Below are positions 15,700-24,324 of a stretch of 48,697 nucleotides of DNA, piece by piece. The translations under genes and the position numbers were made by a program. Position 1 is the first letter of the stretch, and every line of letters starts with the position of its first letter. This DNA comes from JBDIBA01 sp039812705 (GTDB taxonomy: Bacteria > Actinomycetota > Acidimicrobiia > Acidimicrobiales > JBBSGY01). The stretch lies in the NCBI GenBank assembly GCA_039812705.1, contig JBDIBA010000010.1:1-48697 (forward strand), given 5' to 3'. The notes beneath the pieces are model-generated. The model searched no databases. It was not told the origin of the DNA and saw only the letters and a list, made by a program, of their open reading frames with translations.

Positions 15700-16279
15700 A
15701 TGCAGTTTCGTTCGCACTCACCTCAGGTTGCCCGCCGACCTCGCACAAGCAACCGTCGGCTTCGCGCAATGGCGACGGTTGCCGTTGCCGCCACAATGGT
15801 CCTCGGCACAGCGGGCAGCAGCTTCATCATCTACTGCGACGGCGGCTCTTCCCACACCGAATCCACTCAGCACAAAAACCGCGAGCGGACTCAGCCTGGC
15901 CGCGGCACAAGGTCAAAGAGTGGTCGTTAACAACTGGGGTTGCAGGAAGGGTCGAACTGCTTGCGTGCGCAAGATCGAGGGCTACTCCAAGCTTCACGGC
16001 GGAGGCAGTAAGTCCGATCATGCAAAAGGCAAGGCAATAGACGCGATGCTCGCGCCAATGGGCACAAGGCCAACAGCGGCCAACAAGGCGGTCGGCGACA
16101 AGGTTGCGAACTATTTCGTTGCGAATGCCAAGGGTTTGCGCGTTTCGGATGTCATTTGGAACGGACGCATTTGGAGCGCGCGTAACGGCGTGTACGCATG
16201 GCGTTCCTACACAAACCCGTTCGGGTCGACGCTTACGCACAAACACGTTGACCACGTATACATTTCTTTCACCTACTGA
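15700..16279 (+). pseudogene. Secreted LAS-like peptidase gene, frameshifted
   Basis: The signal peptide is encoded in one frame from ATG 15700 (basic RRPRTSNRRLRA, core MATVAVAATMVLGTA). The mature domain is in the +1 frame to 16279. Reading switches cleanly near 15811-15815, where one extra g in 'gcggg' would explain it and give GTA-AASSSTATAA as the junction. The mature part has SDHAKGKAIDAML (matching S-x-H-x-x-G-x-A-x-D), YFVANAKGLRV, VIWNGRIWSAR and HKHVDHVYISF. This resembles the ARB-07466/VldE-like C-terminal domain and metal-binding LAS peptidases. Neither frame alone makes an exported enzyme. It may be a real mutation or a sequence error. The bidirectional terminator at 16310 follows. 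Confidence 0.75.
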
Positions 16280-16309
16280 ACAACCCTTGCGAAAACAATC
16301 GTTGCGCAA

Positions 16310-16341
16310 AAAAAAGGCCCCGCATATGCGGGGCCTTTTTT
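16310..16341. terminator. Bidirectional terminator after groEL
   Basis: A perfect 32-base palindrome, AAAAAAGGCCCCGCAT joined to its complement, ends in T6 on both strands. It lies between the plus-strand peptidase gene and the minus-strand groEL, so it serves both. Confidence 0.93.
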
Positions 16342-16359
16342 GCATCGTGTAGTGATGAC

Positions 16360-17997
16360 TTACATCATTCCCATTCCGGGCATGCCACCACCGGCCGGAG
16401 CTGCGCCAGCGGCTGCTTGCGGCTCTGGCTTGTCGGCAACGACAGCTTCGGTTGTGAGAAGCAATGCAGCAATCGAGGCGGCATTCTGCAAAGCAGAACG
16501 AGTCACCTTGGCAGGGTCAATGACACCGGCCTTGAGAAGGTCTTCGTAGTCGCCAGTTGCTGCGTTGAGGCCGATTGAACCGGTCTCGCGCTCAACTGCT
16601 TGAACTTGAACTGCACCTTCCATGCCTGCGTTTGTTGCAATCCACCACAGCGGAGCTTCAAGTGCCTTGGCAACCATGCGTGCACCGGTTGCTTCGTCGC
16701 CCGAAAGGCTCTTGGCTGCTTCAAGAACAGCGGAGCGGCTGCGAATGAGGGCTGTACCACCACCGGCAACAACACCTTCTTCAAGTGCTGCGCGTGTTGC
16801 TGAAAGTGCATCTTCGATGCGGTGCTTCTTTTCCTTCAGTTCAACCTCGGTAGCTGCACCAACGCGTACAACGGCCACACCACCGGCGAGCTTGGCAAGA
16901 CGCTCTTGGAGCTTCTCGCGGTCCCAGTCGGAGTCGGTGTTTTCGATTTCACGCTTGATCTGAGCAACGCGGCCAGCAACGTTGTCCTGGCTACCTGCAC
17001 CTTCGATGATCGTGGTCTCGTCCTTGTTGATGATTACGCGACGTGCGCGTCCAAGAAGGTCGAGGGTTGCGGTATCCAGCTTGAGTCCGACTTCTTCGCT
17101 GATGACCTGACCACCGGTGAGAGTAGCGATGTCTTCGAGCATGGCCTTGCGACGCTCGCCGAATCCAGGAGCCTTGACTGCAGCAGAACCAAAGGTTCCA
17201 CGGATCTTGTTGACAACGAGAGTTGCAAGAGCTTCGCCTTCGATGTCTTCAGCAATGATCAGCAACTGCTTGCCTGACTGCATGACCTTTTCAAGAACAG
17301 GAACGAGGTCCTGAACTGACGTGATCTTTGAGTTCACGATCAAGATGAATGGGTCTTCAAGAACGGTCTCTTGACGCTCTTGGTCGGTCACGAAGTATGG
17401 AGACAAGTAACCCTTGTCGAACTGCATGCCTTCGGTGAATTCAAGCTCAATGCCAAAGGTGTTGGACTCTTCGACAGTAACGGTGCCATCCTTGCCAACC
17501 TTGTCGATTGCCTCGGCAAGGCTTTCACCGATGCTGGTGTCTGCAGCAGAGATCGATGCAACGTGTGCAATTTCGCTGCGGTCATCAACGCTCTTTGCCT
17601 GACCGGCAATTGACTCAACGGCTGCGGCAACTGCCTTTTCAATTCCGCGCTTCAGCGAAATCGGCGATGCGCCTGCAGCAACGTTGCGCAAACCTTCGTG
17701 AACGAGTGCCTGAGCAAGAACGGTTGCGGTTGTGGTTCCGTCACCAGCGACATCGTTGGTCTTGGTTGCGACTTGCTTAACAAGCTCTGCACCAATGCGC
17801 TCGAATGGGTCTTCGAGTTCGATTTCCTTGGCGATTGTCACACCGTCGTTTGTGATGGTGGGAGCACCGAACTTCTTGTCGATAACAACGTTGCGGCCAC
17901 GTGGACCAATGGTCACGCGGACTGCGTTTGCAAGCTTGTCAACACCGGCTTCAAGGCCGCGACGAGCTTCTGCTTCAAATTGAATGATTTTTGCCAT
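16360..17997 (-). CDS. groEL: Chaperonin GroEL (60 kDa)
   Basis: The 545-residue subunit of the tetradecameric folding chamber. The N-terminus MAKIIQFEAEARRGLEAGVD, IGPRGRNVVIDKKFGAP and NDVAGDGTTTATVLAQ give the ATP pocket; the catalytic Asp is in AGDGTTT. GAATEVELKEKKHRIEDALS is the family signature. The C-terminal tail is the usual GGM-type (GGGMPGMGMM), not the His-rich tail found on some actinobacterial GroES-linked copies. It lies 2 bp after groES and is under the CIRCE-like operators upstream of groES. Confidence 0.98.
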   Translation of the reverse strand: MAKIIQFEAEARRGLEAGVDKLANAVRVTIGPRGRNVVIDKKFGAPTITNDGVTIAKEIELEDPFERIGAELVKQVATKTNDVAGDGTTTATVLAQALVHEGLRNVAAGASPISLKRGIEKAVAAAVESIAGQAKSVDDRSEIAHVASISAADTSIGESLAEAIDKVGKDGTVTVEESNTFGIELEFTEGMQFDKGYLSPYFVTDQERQETVLEDPFILIVNSKITSVQDLVPVLEKVMQSGKQLLIIAEDIEGEALATLVVNKIRGTFGSAAVKAPGFGERRKAMLEDIATLTGGQVISEEVGLKLDTATLDLLGRARRVIINKDETTIIEGAGSQDNVAGRVAQIKREIENTDSDWDREKLQERLAKLAGGVAVVRVGAATEVELKEKKHRIEDALSATRAALEEGVVAGGGTALIRSRSAVLEAAKSLSGDEATGARMVAKALEAPLWWIATNAGMEGAVQVQAVERETGSIGLNAATGDYEDLLKAGVIDPAKVTRSALQNAASIAALLLTTEAVVADKPEPQAAAGAAPAGGGMPGMGMM

Positions 17998-17999
17998 GT

Positions 18000-18293
18000 T
18001 TACTTAGTCACCTTCGCAAGTACGTCTCGGGAGCTGAGGATCAAGAGGTCTTCGCCTTCAACAGCGATTTCGGTGCCGCCGTACTTTGAGTAGACAACAA
18101 CGTCACCAACTGTGATGTCGAGAGGAATGCGCTTTTCGCCGTCTTCATCGAAGCGGCCTGGACCAGCAGCAACGACCTCGCCTTGCTGTGGCTTTTCCTT
18201 TGCGGTGTCGGGGATGTAGATACCCGACGCGGTTTGCGTCTCGCCCTCGCTTGGACGGACAACAATTCGATCTTCGAGGGGTTGAAGTCCCAC
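18000..18293 (-). CDS. groES: Co-chaperonin GroES (10 kDa)
   Basis: The 97-residue lid of the GroEL chamber. LQPLEDRIVVRPSEGE is the conserved start, the mobile loop region is TASGIYIPDTAKEKP, and VVYSKYGGTEI follows. The start is GTG at 18293 with AGGAG eight bases upstream. It is the first gene after tsaD, with its own promoter and operator region (18337-18402). Confidence 0.97.
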   Translation of the reverse strand: MGLQPLEDRIVVRPSEGETQTASGIYIPDTAKEKPQQGEVVAAGPGRFDEDGEKRIPLDITVGDVVVYSKYGGTEIAVEGEDLLILSSRDVLAKVTK

Positions 18294-18336
18294 GCTTGTT
18301 CTCCTGTGTCGTTATTTGACGATGCCGAGCATGCGG

Positions 18337-18363
18337 TTAGCAGTCTCGGCCTTCGACTGCCAA
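18337..18363. promoter_or_regulatory. CIRCE-like HrcA operator, proximal copy
   Basis: TTAGCAGTC-N9-GACTGCCAA has the 9-9-9 layout of CIRCE (consensus TTAGCACTC-N9-GAGTGCTAA). One base in each arm is changed in a matching way (C to G, G to C), plus one asymmetric change. It is 43 bases before groES and overlaps the end of a likely promoter, as HrcA sites do. Confidence 0.82.
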
Positions 18364-18390
18364 CTCTAGCTTCGGTCAGCAGTTGTGCAA
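18363..18390 (-). promoter_or_regulatory. Likely groESL promoter
   Basis: On the minus strand TTGCAC (18385-18390) and TAGAGT (18363-18368) are separated by 16 bases. The pair sits between the two CIRCE-like dyads, so transcription would start at the proximal operator. Confidence 0.5.
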
Positions 18391-18402
18391 GGCGACTGCC
18401 AA
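18376..18402. promoter_or_regulatory. CIRCE-like HrcA operator, distal copy
   Basis: TCAGCAGTT-N9-GACTGCCAA repeats the proximal dyad with two changes in one arm. Its centre is 39 bp from the centre of the proximal copy, close to a whole number of helical turns. It overlaps the proposed -35. Confidence 0.65.
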
Positions 18403-18424
18403 AAATCCTCTGGACGCGCGGTGC

Positions 18425-19426
18425 TCAGGAAATGGTTGGGATCCTCAATCGCGGGACAGCCGGTGCGCTCAGCGAAGTTGGGCCGTCGGTTGCGTATCTA
18501 AACAACGCTGCAGCGCCGATCATTGCCGCGTTGTCCGTGCACATCGACCGACTAGGCAAGAACAGCTCTACCCCGAGGCGAGCGGCCTCGGCTTCGGCAG
18601 TGGCACGCAAAGAAGAGTTGGCCACCACTCCTCCGCCGAGGGCAAGACCCCTGGCCCCGGTTTCCTTGACAGCGCGGAATGCCTTTGTGGTCAGCACATC
18701 GACCACGGCAGCTTGGAAGCTTGCTGCCACGTCATTCAATTCGTAGTCAGGGTTCTTGCGCAAGTAGTTCATGACAGAGGTCTTCAAGCCACTGAACGAA
18801 AAATCAAAATTGTCACCCGGCATTGCACGGGGAAACGCAATCGCTGCGGGATCGCCCAGTGCAGCCGCCTTGTCGATGTGCGGACCTCCCGGATAGGGAA
18901 ACCCGAGTGCGCGCGCCACTTTGTCGTAAGCCTCGCCGGCCGCGTCATCGATGGTCTCGCCAAGAATCTCGTACGCGCCGGGCTCCTTGATCAACACAAT
19001 CATTGTGTGATTACCCGAGACCAGCAGCGTAATGAGCGGGGTTTCAATGTCCTGGCGCTCCAGCCAAGACGCATAGAGGTGACCCTCCATGTGATTGATG
19101 CCAATGAATGGCACATTCCAACTGAGCGCCAACGCCTTTGCCGCACTAACCCCGACAAGCAACGCGCCAATTAGTCCGGGCCCGATTGTGGCCGCAACGA
19201 CATCTGGCTTCTCATTGTGTGCAAAGCCGGCTTCGGTCAACGCCTGCGAAATAACAGGGTGAATGGCTTCTACGTGAGCGCGCGACGCAACTTCAGGAAC
19301 AACTCCACCGAAACGTGCGTGCAGCTCGATGGACGACGACACAACATTGGACAACACGCGGGGCCCTTCGGCGACGACGGCCGCGGCGGTTTCGTCGCAC
19401 GACGATTCAATGGCAAGGATTCTCAT
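18425..19426 (-). CDS. tsaD: tRNA N6-threonylcarbamoyltransferase catalytic subunit
   Basis: A 333-residue ASKHA-fold enzyme that transfers threonylcarbamoyl to A37 of ANN-decoding tRNAs. MRILAIESSCDETAAAVV is the typical start. HMEGH is the metal-binding motif, LVSGNHTMIV and FSFSGLKTSVMNYL follow, and GGGVVANSSLR lies near the C-terminus. The ATG overlaps the rimI stop by 4 bp. TsaB and TsaE are encoded just upstream in the same operon; TsaC is not in this window. Confidence 0.97.
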   Translation of the reverse strand: MRILAIESSCDETAAAVVAEGPRVLSNVVSSSIELHARFGGVVPEVASRAHVEAIHPVISQALTEAGFAHNEKPDVVAATIGPGLIGALLVGVSAAKALALSWNVPFIGINHMEGHLYASWLERQDIETPLITLLVSGNHTMIVLIKEPGAYEILGETIDDAAGEAYDKVARALGFPYPGGPHIDKAAALGDPAAIAFPRAMPGDNFDFSFSGLKTSVMNYLRKNPDYELNDVAASFQAAVVDVLTTKAFRAVKETGARGLALGGGVVANSSLRATAEAEAARLGVELFLPSRSMCTDNAAMIGAAALFRYATDGPTSLSAPAVPRLRIPTIS

Positions 19427-20013
19427 TGGCTTGTTTCGACTGGTTGGTCTCGGTGCGGGTCAATGTCGATCGAAGTGGTTCCACGAATACCGGCCTCAAT
19501 AGCGGCCAACCGCTTTGCGAATTCTGGGCTGCCGATGTTGTTCACCCACATGATGAGCGCGTCTTCGTTTTCCTCTTGGTAGTAGTTCTTGCGAATGCCG
19601 GCCGGCGCAAAGCCGAACTTTGCATAGAGGCGCTGTGCCACCCGGTTCGACAAGCGCACCTCAAGAGTCATGTGTTTGGCCTTATTCGCAATAGCCAAAC
19701 GCGCGTGGCTCAACATCAGCCTGGTGGCAATCTGGTTTTGCTGCCAGGTGGGGTCAACTGCAATGTTCGTCACGTGGGCGTCGATGTCGGCAAACATCAA
19801 ACCGCTGTAGCCGACAACGATGGATCCGTACTGAGCAACTAGGTAAGAGCGGTTGGTCCTCAGGGACATCTCGCTCATGAAAAGCGTCTGGCTCCACGGC
19901 GTTGGGTAGACAAGTCGCTCAATGCGCATGACGGCTTTGAGGTGACGGCGCTTCATTGGCGCAATAACAAAGCTTGGATTGTGCGCTTCAGGTTGAAATG
20001 TGTGGTCCGTCAT
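19423..20013 (-). CDS. rimI: GNAT acetyltransferase, RimI-like
   Basis: A 196-residue GCN5-related N-acetyltransferase, probably of the S18-alanine (RimI) group. The core runs from about residue 16, with VMRIERLVYPTPWSQTLF, VTNIAVDPTWQQNQIATRL (acetyl-CoA loop; a Q/N variant of the usual Q/R-x-x-G-x-G/A) and RLSNRVAQRLYAKFGF. It is longer than E. coli RimI (148 residues) because of extra sequence at both ends. Its place between tsaB and tsaD is common. It overlaps both neighbours by 4 bp. Confidence 0.9.
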   Translation of the reverse strand: MTDHTFQPEAHNPSFVIAPMKRRHLKAVMRIERLVYPTPWSQTLFMSEMSLRTNRSYLVAQYGSIVVGYSGLMFADIDAHVTNIAVDPTWQQNQIATRLMLSHARLAIANKAKHMTLEVRLSNRVAQRLYAKFGFAPAGIRKNYYQEENEDALIMWVNNIGSPEFAKRLAAIEAGIRGTTSIDIDPHRDQPVETSQ

Positions 20014-20705
20014 TGCTTTCCAGTTGCGAAATTGGGCTCGGCGTCCGGCCGACGCAGGTAAAGGGGCTGAACCTCTTCGGCTCTTGAGAACTCTTCTCTA
20101 ATGGCCTTGGGGTGTGCAAGTCCCACCAAGGCGTCGGGCAACGGATGGGCTTCGACCACTTCTGCGAATTCGGAGTTGTCGCAAGCACTCAGTTCGTTGC
20201 GATAACGCAGCGCGCCGTCACCCACAAACAAGATGTCGCTTCGCTCGCAAGACAGAGTGTCGACAAGGTGCGACGCCGTGGTTACGCACGGTTGCGTCAT
20301 TTGCTGAACGCCACCCACAACACGGCGGTAGGTCGCAGAGAACACCTCTCCTCGTTTGCCGTCAATGACCGGAACAATCAACCGGTCTGACCACCGGGCT
20401 GGAAATGCAAGCAGGTCAAGACTGGAAATCCCGATCAATGGAACACTCAGCGCCAAGGACATTGCTTTTGCCGTGGCGACCCCGACACGCAAACCCGTGA
20501 ACAAACCAGGACCCACATCGACAGCAATGCAGCTGATCTGTCGTGTCGACATTTGTACCTGTTCCAGCATGAACTGAATTGCCGGAGTCAGGACCTCCGC
20601 GTGGCGACGGTCTTTCGCGGAGTGAAAAGAGGCCAAGACGCCTTCGTGGCCACCGATTGCACAACCAACAGACGCAGTCGATGTCGAAATGCCGAGAACG
20701 ATCAC
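20010..20705 (-). CDS. tsaB: tRNA threonylcarbamoyladenosine synthesis protein TsaB
   Basis: The 231-residue non-catalytic ASKHA partner of TsaD in t6A synthesis. VLGISTSTASVGCAIGG is the N-terminal phosphate-1-like strand-turn. DRRHAEVLTPAI and AVDVGPGLFTGLRVGVATAK are the family signature. DGKRGEVFSATYR follows. The start is GTG, overlapping the tsaE stop by 4 bp. Confidence 0.95.
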   Translation of the reverse strand: MIVLGISTSTASVGCAIGGHEGVLASFHSAKDRRHAEVLTPAIQFMLEQVQMSTRQISCIAVDVGPGLFTGLRVGVATAKAMSLALSVPLIGISSLDLLAFPARWSDRLIVPVIDGKRGEVFSATYRRVVGGVQQMTQPCVTTASHLVDTLSCERSDILFVGDGALRYRNELSACDNSEFAEVVEAHPLPDALVGLAHPKAIREEFSRAEEVQPLYLRRPDAEPNFATGKQ

Positions 20706-21196
20706 TTGCCCACCTGCATGCTTCGTTGAATTGCTTGATCGAGTTGGCTTTCACGTTCTAGCCATGCTTTTCCAAAAGCGTTGAAGGTGAACTTCCGAAC
20801 GTTGTCGTCATCTTCATCACCCGGAGCGATGTCAATGCGCAAATAATCTTGATCTAGAAGCGTTTCGGCAGCCTCTCCCCATTCGATAATTCCGACGCCG
20901 CCGCCCTCCACTAGTTCAATCAAACCGAGGTCCTCGACTTCGTGAACCCTTTCGATTCTGTAAAGGTCGGCGTGATGCACGGGCATCCGACCTTGATAAG
21001 TCTGCACAAAGACAAACGTGGGGCTCGTGACTCGTTCTTCGACACCAAGGGCGGCTGCAAAGTCTTTTGTGAAAGCAGTCTTTCCCGCGCCCATGTCTCC
21101 ACACAGAGTGATGAAGTCTCCGTCACGGACAACATCTGCAAGTCCGTGGGCAATGCGCGCGGTGTCCACCAAGGACCGAGAGACCAGCTGGATCAC
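20702..21196 (-). CDS. tsaE: tRNA threonylcarbamoyladenosine synthesis ATPase TsaE
   Basis: The 164-residue P-loop ATPase of the TsaBDE complex. LCGDMGAGKTAFTKDFAAAL is Walker A, VTSPTFVFVQTYQG switch I, and HHADLYRIE the family motif. GVGIIEWGEAAE is the Walker B region. The start is GTG at 21196, overlapping the udg stop by 4 bp. Confidence 0.95.
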   Translation of the reverse strand: MIQLVSRSLVDTARIAHGLADVVRDGDFITLCGDMGAGKTAFTKDFAAALGVEERVTSPTFVFVQTYQGRMPVHHADLYRIERVHEVEDLGLIELVEGGGVGIIEWGEAAETLLDQDYLRIDIAPGDEDDDNVRKFTFNAFGKAWLERESQLDQAIQRSMQVGK

Positions 21197-21786
21197 TTCG
21201 CGCCGCCAACAAGGCTGGATTCTTGTTGCTTGATCTTTCGAATCAGTTTGCGAACCTCTACGAGGTCTCGACGCATCTCTTTCATCACCGTATTGCGAGC
21301 GCGCAATGCAGCAGCCGGGTGAAACGTGACAATCAACTGCCTGCCATCAAATTCATGAACCGATTCACGCAAACGTGTAACGCCCAGCTTCGTTCCCAAA
21401 AGCGTGCGCGACGCAAAGTTGCCAACGGTGAGAATCACTTTGGGGTCAACGAGTTGAACTTGTTGGTGCAACCAATCGCGACAGGCATCGACCTCGTCCG
21501 GCTTGGGGTCACGGTTGTTTGGTGGCCTGCACTTCACGGCGTTTGCAATGTAAAACTCGCTGCGATCCATGCCGACTTCTTCTTTGATCAGCTGATCTAA
21601 CAAGAAGCCAGAAGCGCCCACAAACGGCTTGCCTTGCTCGTCCTCGTTGCGACCGGGTGCCTCGCCGACAACCATCAAGTCGGCTTTTGGATGACCCATT
21701 CCGAATACGACCTGCGTGCGCGTTTCACACAGGCCGCACTTGGTGCACTGCGAGGCTTCGGCGCCTACCTGTTCAAGGGTGGTCAT
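21193..21786 (-). CDS. udg: Uracil-DNA glycosylase, iron-sulfur (family 4)
   Basis: A 197-residue base-excision repair enzyme removing uracil from DNA. CTKCGLC near residue 14 and the two later cysteines (VKCRPP, DACRDW) are the expected 4Fe-4S ligands. GEAPGRNEDEQGKPFVG is the family 4 active-site motif and TFHPAAAL the C-terminal one. It sits between alr and tsaE in the operon, 40 bp after alr. Confidence 0.94.
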   Translation of the reverse strand: MTTLEQVGAEASQCTKCGLCETRTQVVFGMGHPKADLMVVGEAPGRNEDEQGKPFVGASGFLLDQLIKEEVGMDRSEFYIANAVKCRPPNNRDPKPDEVDACRDWLHQQVQLVDPKVILTVGNFASRTLLGTKLGVTRLRESVHEFDGRQLIVTFHPAAALRARNTVMKEMRRDLVEVRKLIRKIKQQESSLVGGAK

Positions 21787-21826
21787 AGGCAGGCCAGCCT
21801 AACCACCGCGACGGCAAGCCTGTTTG

Positions 21827-22972
21827 TCAGTAACCCAAGGTGGCAGCCAGTGAGCCCGTGTAGACCCTGGTTAGCCGCGGACCCAACTTGGTGACGAATT
21901 CAAGAGGCGTCATCCCCAGGCCGGGAGCAAAGCTGTCAGCGTTGAGGGACTGATTTCCCTGACTCCCCAGCAGAACGACCTCGTCATCGATACTCACGGC
22001 ATCGTCACCACAGTTCACCATCAACTGATCCATGGTCACCGTTCCCACAACCGGGTAACGCTTGGCGTTGATCAAAACCTCGGCACCAAGCTCCCCAAAG
22101 TTGCGAGCAAAGCCGTCCGCGTAACCAAACGGCACAGTTGCAACATTCGAATCGCGCGACACCCTGTAACGATGTCCGTAGGAAATGGACTCACCCGCAG
22201 GCAGTCGCTTCACCAGTCCAACGCGTGACCTCACCGTCATTGCCGGGCGAAGCCACTGTGGCTTTGGAAACTGACAACTGGTTAGGCCAAAAATCAAAAT
22301 GCCAATGCGAGCCATGTCCCACCGAGGTTGGCGGTCGCGAATAATCGCCGCAGAGTTGCACGCATGCACCAAGACTTTCGAACGATCCACTTCAACCTCG
22401 TCAAGAACTTGTTTGAAGCGTTGCTCTTGTACCGGTGTTGAGGGGTGCATGGCAATGTCTGCCGCCGCGTAATGCATGTAAACACCGGCCAACCTCAGCG
22501 TCGGTTCTGACTGAACCCGAGTCCACACCGACAGCGCATCGACCGGCAACACCCCGGTGCGGTTCATGCCGGTATCAATCTCAACGTGGCACTCATACGG
22601 TGCCAGCTTGCCTGCATGAGACTGAACAGCCTTGCAAAGCGCGTCAATGCCCGGGTGCGTGTAGACGTTTGGCGTCAGTCGATGACGTACAACATCGACC
22701 ATTTCGTCGGGCGCCGGTTCAAAGAGCACCAGTATCGGTGCGTCGATTCCGGCTTCGCGTAAAGCAACACCTTCGGACACATATGCAGTAGCCAGCCAGG
22801 TTGCCCCACCGGCAACGGTTGCGCGCGCTGCAGCCACGGCGCCGTGACCATAACCATCTGCTTTGACAACGCCGCATACTTGCGTGGGCGCAATCAAATC
22901 GACAACTTCGCGCGTGTTGTGGGCGATTGCATCAAGATCGACTTCGACCCAGCTTTGGTGTCGTGCGGTCAT
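21827..22972 (-). CDS. alr: Alanine racemase
   Basis: A 381-residue PLP enzyme supplying D-alanine for peptidoglycan. The PLP lysine is in VCGVVKADGYGHGAV (about residue 37). VEIDTGMNRTG and ACNSAAI follow. SISYGHRYR carries the second catalytic residue, tyrosine, in the C-terminal domain. GTVTMDQLMVNCG is typical. The ATG overlaps the nnr stop by 4 bp. Confidence 0.97.
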   Translation of the reverse strand: MTARHQSWVEVDLDAIAHNTREVVDLIAPTQVCGVVKADGYGHGAVAAARATVAGGATWLATAYVSEGVALREAGIDAPILVLFEPAPDEMVDVVRHRLTPNVYTHPGIDALCKAVQSHAGKLAPYECHVEIDTGMNRTGVLPVDALSVWTRVQSEPTLRLAGVYMHYAAADIAMHPSTPVQEQRFKQVLDEVEVDRSKVLVHACNSAAIIRDRQPRWDMARIGILIFGLTSCQFPKPQWLRPAMTVRSRVGLVKRLPAGESISYGHRYRVSRDSNVATVPFGYADGFARNFGELGAEVLINAKRYPVVGTVTMDQLMVNCGDDAVSIDDEVVLLGSQGNQSLNADSFAPGLGMTPLEFVTKLGPRLTRVYTGSLAATLGY

Positions 22973-24324
22973 TCACACACTTCGCTGAGATAGTCCGCAA
23001 TCAGTTCTGGCAAATCACTCGCAATCAGTCCACGTTTTCGGCCTCGAAGGGCCGCCATTTGGTGAATGTGAGCGCCCAAAGCACCTGCCTGCAAACCGGA
23101 CAAACCTTGAGCCAAGAGCGCGCCAATCACTCCGCTCAAGACGTCGCCAGTGCCGGCGGTTCCAAGTCGCGCGCTGCCATGAATGCTCAACAGCACTTGA
23201 CCCGAGGGATCGGCAACAACTGTTGTAGACCCCTTGAGAAGCACGGTTGCGCAAGTCTTTGCTGCCAACTCACGCGCTGCCGCAATGCGATCTTCGCCCA
23301 CCTCTTTGCCCGCAAGGCGTTCGAACTCTTTGTCGTGAGGCGTAAGAACCGTTGGGGCACCCCGCTTTGCCAGTGTCTGCAAGCCGCCCTCGTTAGAAAC
23401 TGCCCACAAGCCATCCGCGTCCAACAACAGTGGTCCGTCAAACTGCTCAACCAATTTCAGGACATTTCGCGATGTGTTCTCGCTGCGGCCAAGTCCAGGG
23501 CCTACCACTGCTGCTCTTGAACGCAACATATCTTCAAGGATCTCCACCGCCCAGTCGTCTGCGGACGCGTCGACTGCAACTGCTTCGCCAATCGGAAGTT
23601 GGTCGGCTGCCACACCTGGCGAGGCAAGGCGGACCATTCCCGACCCACAACGCTGAGCTGCACGAGTTGAGAACATCGCTGCGCCCATCATTCCGGGCGA
23701 CCCCGCCACGACGCTCAAAGCGGACTTCCACTTGTGCGTTTCTTGAGGCTGTGCAGCAATGGCGCGTCGCACATCGGAGTCTTCAACAACATTGATTCGA
23801 CAACCCGTTACATCAAGCGAGATATCTCTCAGGGTCACATCGCCCGCGCGCGTTCTACCTTCACCGAGCAACAAGCCGGGCTTAAGCGCAGCAAAAGTCA
23901 CTGTTCTTGTTGCTTGCACTGCACCTTGGCACGCTTTGCCGGTCAGCCCATCAACCCCTGAAGGAATGTCGATTGCCAAGACAGGCGCATCGGACTCTGG
24001 CGCTTGGTAACTCCCATGAAAACCGGTGCCGAATGCTGCATCGATAACCAAGTCGACACCGTCAATGCGGCGTGGAGCATCCTGCGCATCAAACACTTCA
24101 ACCTGCAGGCCGCGATCGCGCAAGATGGCGGCGCACTCACGGCCGTCTGCACCGTTGTTCCCATTTCCGGCAATCACCACAACCGACTTCGTCGAAGTCT
24201 CGCCAAGCATCTGGAGTGCAACCTCAGCGGCCGCGTTTGCCGCACGTCGAATGAGGACTTGAGTGTCTTCGGCCGCCGCCGCATCGATTGCCCGCATTTC
24301 TTCTGGCGTGACAACGGGAATCAT
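22969..24324 (-). CDS. nnr: Bifunctional NAD(P)HX epimerase/dehydratase
   Basis: A 451-residue metabolite-repair enzyme for hydrated NAD(P)H. The N-terminal YjeF_N epimerase domain (about 1-200) has VVIAGNGNNGADGRECAAIL and DAAFGTGFHG. The C-terminal ADP-dependent dehydratase domain has VVGPGLGRSE, LLDADGLWAV, TPHDKEF and GTAGTGDVLSGVIGALL with the catalytic Asp. The frame is open to 24381, but ATG at 24324 opens with MIPVVTPEEMRAID and overlaps the acpS stop by 4 bp, as elsewhere in this operon. Confidence 0.95.
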   Translation of the reverse strand: MIPVVTPEEMRAIDAAAAEDTQVLIRRAANAAAEVALQMLGETSTKSVVVIAGNGNNGADGRECAAILRDRGLQVEVFDAQDAPRRIDGVDLVIDAAFGTGFHGSYQAPESDAPVLAIDIPSGVDGLTGKACQGAVQATRTVTFAALKPGLLLGEGRTRAGDVTLRDISLDVTGCRINVVEDSDVRRAIAAQPQETHKWKSALSVVAGSPGMMGAAMFSTRAAQRCGSGMVRLASPGVAADQLPIGEAVAVDASADDWAVEILEDMLRSRAAVVGPGLGRSENTSRNVLKLVEQFDGPLLLDADGLWAVSNEGGLQTLAKRGAPTVLTPHDKEFERLAGKEVGEDRIAAARELAAKTCATVLLKGSTTVVADPSGQVLLSIHGSARLGTAGTGDVLSGVIGALLAQGLSGLQAGALGAHIHQMAALRGRKRGLIASDLPELIADYLSEVCE

